In this document: one piece after another, positions 21,314-22,574 of the stretch
How positions within the stretch are numbered: the stretch's first letter is position 1
Layout of the letters: each line of letters starts with the position of its first letter
Assembly (NCBI GenBank): GCA_043804035.1
Contig: JAZDJJ010000195.1
Coordinates: forward strand, 1 to 22,574
Direction: 5' to 3'
Source: JAZDJJ01 sp043804035
GTDB taxonomy: Bacteria; Bacteroidota; Bacteroidia; Palsa-948
DNA: 22,574 nucleotides
Made by a program: the position numbers and the translations under genes
Notes under the pieces: generated by a model
What the model saw: the letters and a program-made list of their open reading frames with translations, nothing else
Databases searched by the model: none
What the model was told of the DNA's origin: nothing

Positions 21314-22141
21314 ATGCGTAATCTACTATTGTTTTTCACCCGAAATTATTACTTTTTGCTTTTTCTTTCTTTGGAAACATTATCAATTTTTTTGGCTATC
21401 AGGAATAATCATTTTCAACGTTCTCAATTCATCAATTCGTCAAATGTCGTTGCCGGAAATGTTATGGAGACATATTCAAACATTACGGATTATTTTGCAC
21501 TTAAAGAAGTGAACAAAAATCTATCAAGAGAAAATTCTGATTTACGGAACCAATTGCCACAGTCATTCATAAATTTTTCTGCATATCCAACTTCGGTAAA
21601 TGATTCTGCATTTCACCAGCAATATCAATTCATCACAGCTAAAGTGATAAATAATTCTACCCGGCGAAAAAGAAATTATCTTACTCTCAATCGCGGTTCC
21701 AAACAGGGAATAAAATCAGAAATGGGAGTAATATGTGGCGATGGAATCGTTGGCATTGTACGGGCTGTGTCCGAAAATTTTTCTTCGGTAATGTCGGTGT
21801 TGCATGAAAATTCGCGGATACCTGTTACTATAAAAAAATTCGGAGAAAACTCTATCCTAAATTGGAACGGTGATGATGAGACAATAGGGAAAATGGAACG
21901 CGTTCCTTCTCATCTTGAAATCAAAAAAGGCGATACTATTGTTACTAGTTTTTATTCATCCATTTTTCCGACAGGAATTATGGTTGGTACTATTGAAGGA
22001 TTTGAAAAAGTTGCAGGAAATACTTTCTTTGATGTGGATGTAAAATTATCAACAAATTTCAATCAATTGGCTTATGTTTATGTAATCAATAATTTAATGA
22101 GAGAAGAGCAAGTGAAACTTGAAAAAACATCACAGCAATGA
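21314..22141 (+). CDS. mreC: Rod shape-determining protein MreC
   Basis: This 275 aa bitopic inner-membrane protein links MreB to the periplasmic wall-synthesis enzymes. One membrane segment lies at about 12-29, followed by a coiled-coil region at about 45-80 (ALKEVNKNLSRENSDLRNQL). The beta-rich periplasmic domain then shows RKRNYLTLNRGSKQGIKSEMGVICGDGIVGIV (about 118-149) and VTSFYSSIFPTGIMVGTIEGF (about 215-235), the family's hallmarks. The mreD start overlaps its stop (ATGA). Confidence 0.95.
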   Translation: MRNLLLFFTRNYYFLLFLSLETLSIFLAIRNNHFQRSQFINSSNVVAGNVMETYSNITDYFALKEVNKNLSRENSDLRNQLPQSFINFSAYPTSVNDSAFHQQYQFITAKVINNSTRRKRNYLTLNRGSKQGIKSEMGVICGDGIVGIVRAVSENFSSVMSVLHENSRIPVTIKKFGENSILNWNGDDETIGKMERVPSHLEIKKGDTIVTSFYSSIFPTGIMVGTIEGFEKVAGNTFFDVDVKLSTNFNQLAYVYVINNLMREEQVKLEKTSQQ

Positions 22142-22533
22142 TTCATGATATTTTCAGAAATATTATTCGCTTTTTTTTCTTAGTTCTTTTTCAGGTACTC
22201 ATTCTTAATAATATTGGATTGCTCGGTTATGTGAATCCTTTTTTGTATGTTCTTTTTATTCTGATGCTTCCTTTCACCACCCCAAACTGGCTTATACTTG
22301 TATTGGCATTTGTTCTCGGAATCAGCATTGATATGTTTTCAGATACAGGTGGAATTCATGCGGCAGCTTCGGTGATGATGGCATACATGAGACCTTTTAT
22401 TCTCAAATTAATTTCCCCGCGTGATGGTTACGATATGAGTTTGCATCCAACTTTCCAATATTTTGGTTTCTCATGGTTTCTTTCATACTCAGGAATTCTT
22501 GTTTTTTTTCTTCCAGTACACTCTTCTTCATGA
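22138..22533 (+). CDS. mreD: Rod shape-determining protein MreD, probably frameshifted near its end
   Basis: This multi-pass inner-membrane protein belongs to the MreBCD complex. The N-terminal RNIIRFFFLVLFQVLILNNI, YVNPFLYVLFILMLP and the segment GISIDMFSDTGGIHAAASVMMAYMRP match Bacteroidota MreD. As read it ends at 131 aa with VFFLPVHSSS, short of the roughly 160-190 aa expected. The break follows a T8 tract at 22502-22509. In the -1 frame, translation continues through STLFFMISPQKMIANVF to the end of the window without a stop. I infer a one-base error or mutation in the T tract, with the true gene running past the window. Confidence 0.88.
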   Translation: MIHDIFRNIIRFFFLVLFQVLILNNIGLLGYVNPFLYVLFILMLPFTTPNWLILVLAFVLGISIDMFSDTGGIHAAASVMMAYMRPFILKLISPRDGYDMSLHPTFQYFGFSWFLSYSGILVFFLPVHSSS

Positions 22534-22574
22534 TTTCACCTCAAAAAATGATCGCAAACGTTTTTAAGCCGCCT

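Overview
The window looks like a piece of a Bacteroidota (Bacteroidetes) chromosome of low GC content, probably from an environmental genome. Four things point there: a type IX secretion pair (a PorP/SprF-like outer-membrane protein and a cargo with a type B, gliding-motility-type C-terminal domain), the gene order purH-mreB-mreC-mreD, a futalosine-type menaquinone prenyltransferase (MqnP), and TAnnTTTG promoter -7 boxes with few Shine-Dalgarno sites. No tRNA, rRNA, CRISPR array or complete insertion sequence was seen.

Layout. Everything from 132 to 13669 is read leftwards: an S41 processing protease (ctp); a two-gene module of unknown function (298 aa plus a HicA-like 91 aa protein); a tight five-gene run of holin-like protein, T9SS cargo, PorP/SprF, rnpA and yidD; a 1072 aa M1 metallopeptidase with a barrel-like C-terminal half; an Rpn/PD-(D/E)XK nuclease whose N-terminus has been replaced; rpiB; a GIY-YIG nuclease remnant among hairpin repeats; a TylF-like methyltransferase; and a fibronectin type III protein. 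Everything from 14734 to the end is read rightwards: an outer-membrane protein, mqnP, a TerC/Alx-type membrane protein and tsaD (very short gaps), then purH, mreB, mreC and mreD.

The 1.06 kb divergent gap (13670-14733) is mostly repeats: 8-bp TTTCATTG runs, a 20-bp perfect palindrome, 17 units of a 21-bp satellite, a 163-bp MITE with a 5-bp target duplication, and an inverted copy of the 8-bp run. A second, unrelated 21-bp satellite lies at 6649-6753. Three small non-coding elements with terminal inverted repeats (163, 165 and 168 bp) are present. Two of the four copies sit within 1-3 bp of a stop codon, and one supplies the start codon and first 52 codons of the Rpn nuclease gene.

Two housekeeping genes appear broken. 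tsaD lacks a normal start codon (CTG instead) and has a +1 frameshift. mreD stops early just after a T8 tract. Both may be sequence errors, but tsaD in particular deserves checking because it is normally essential.
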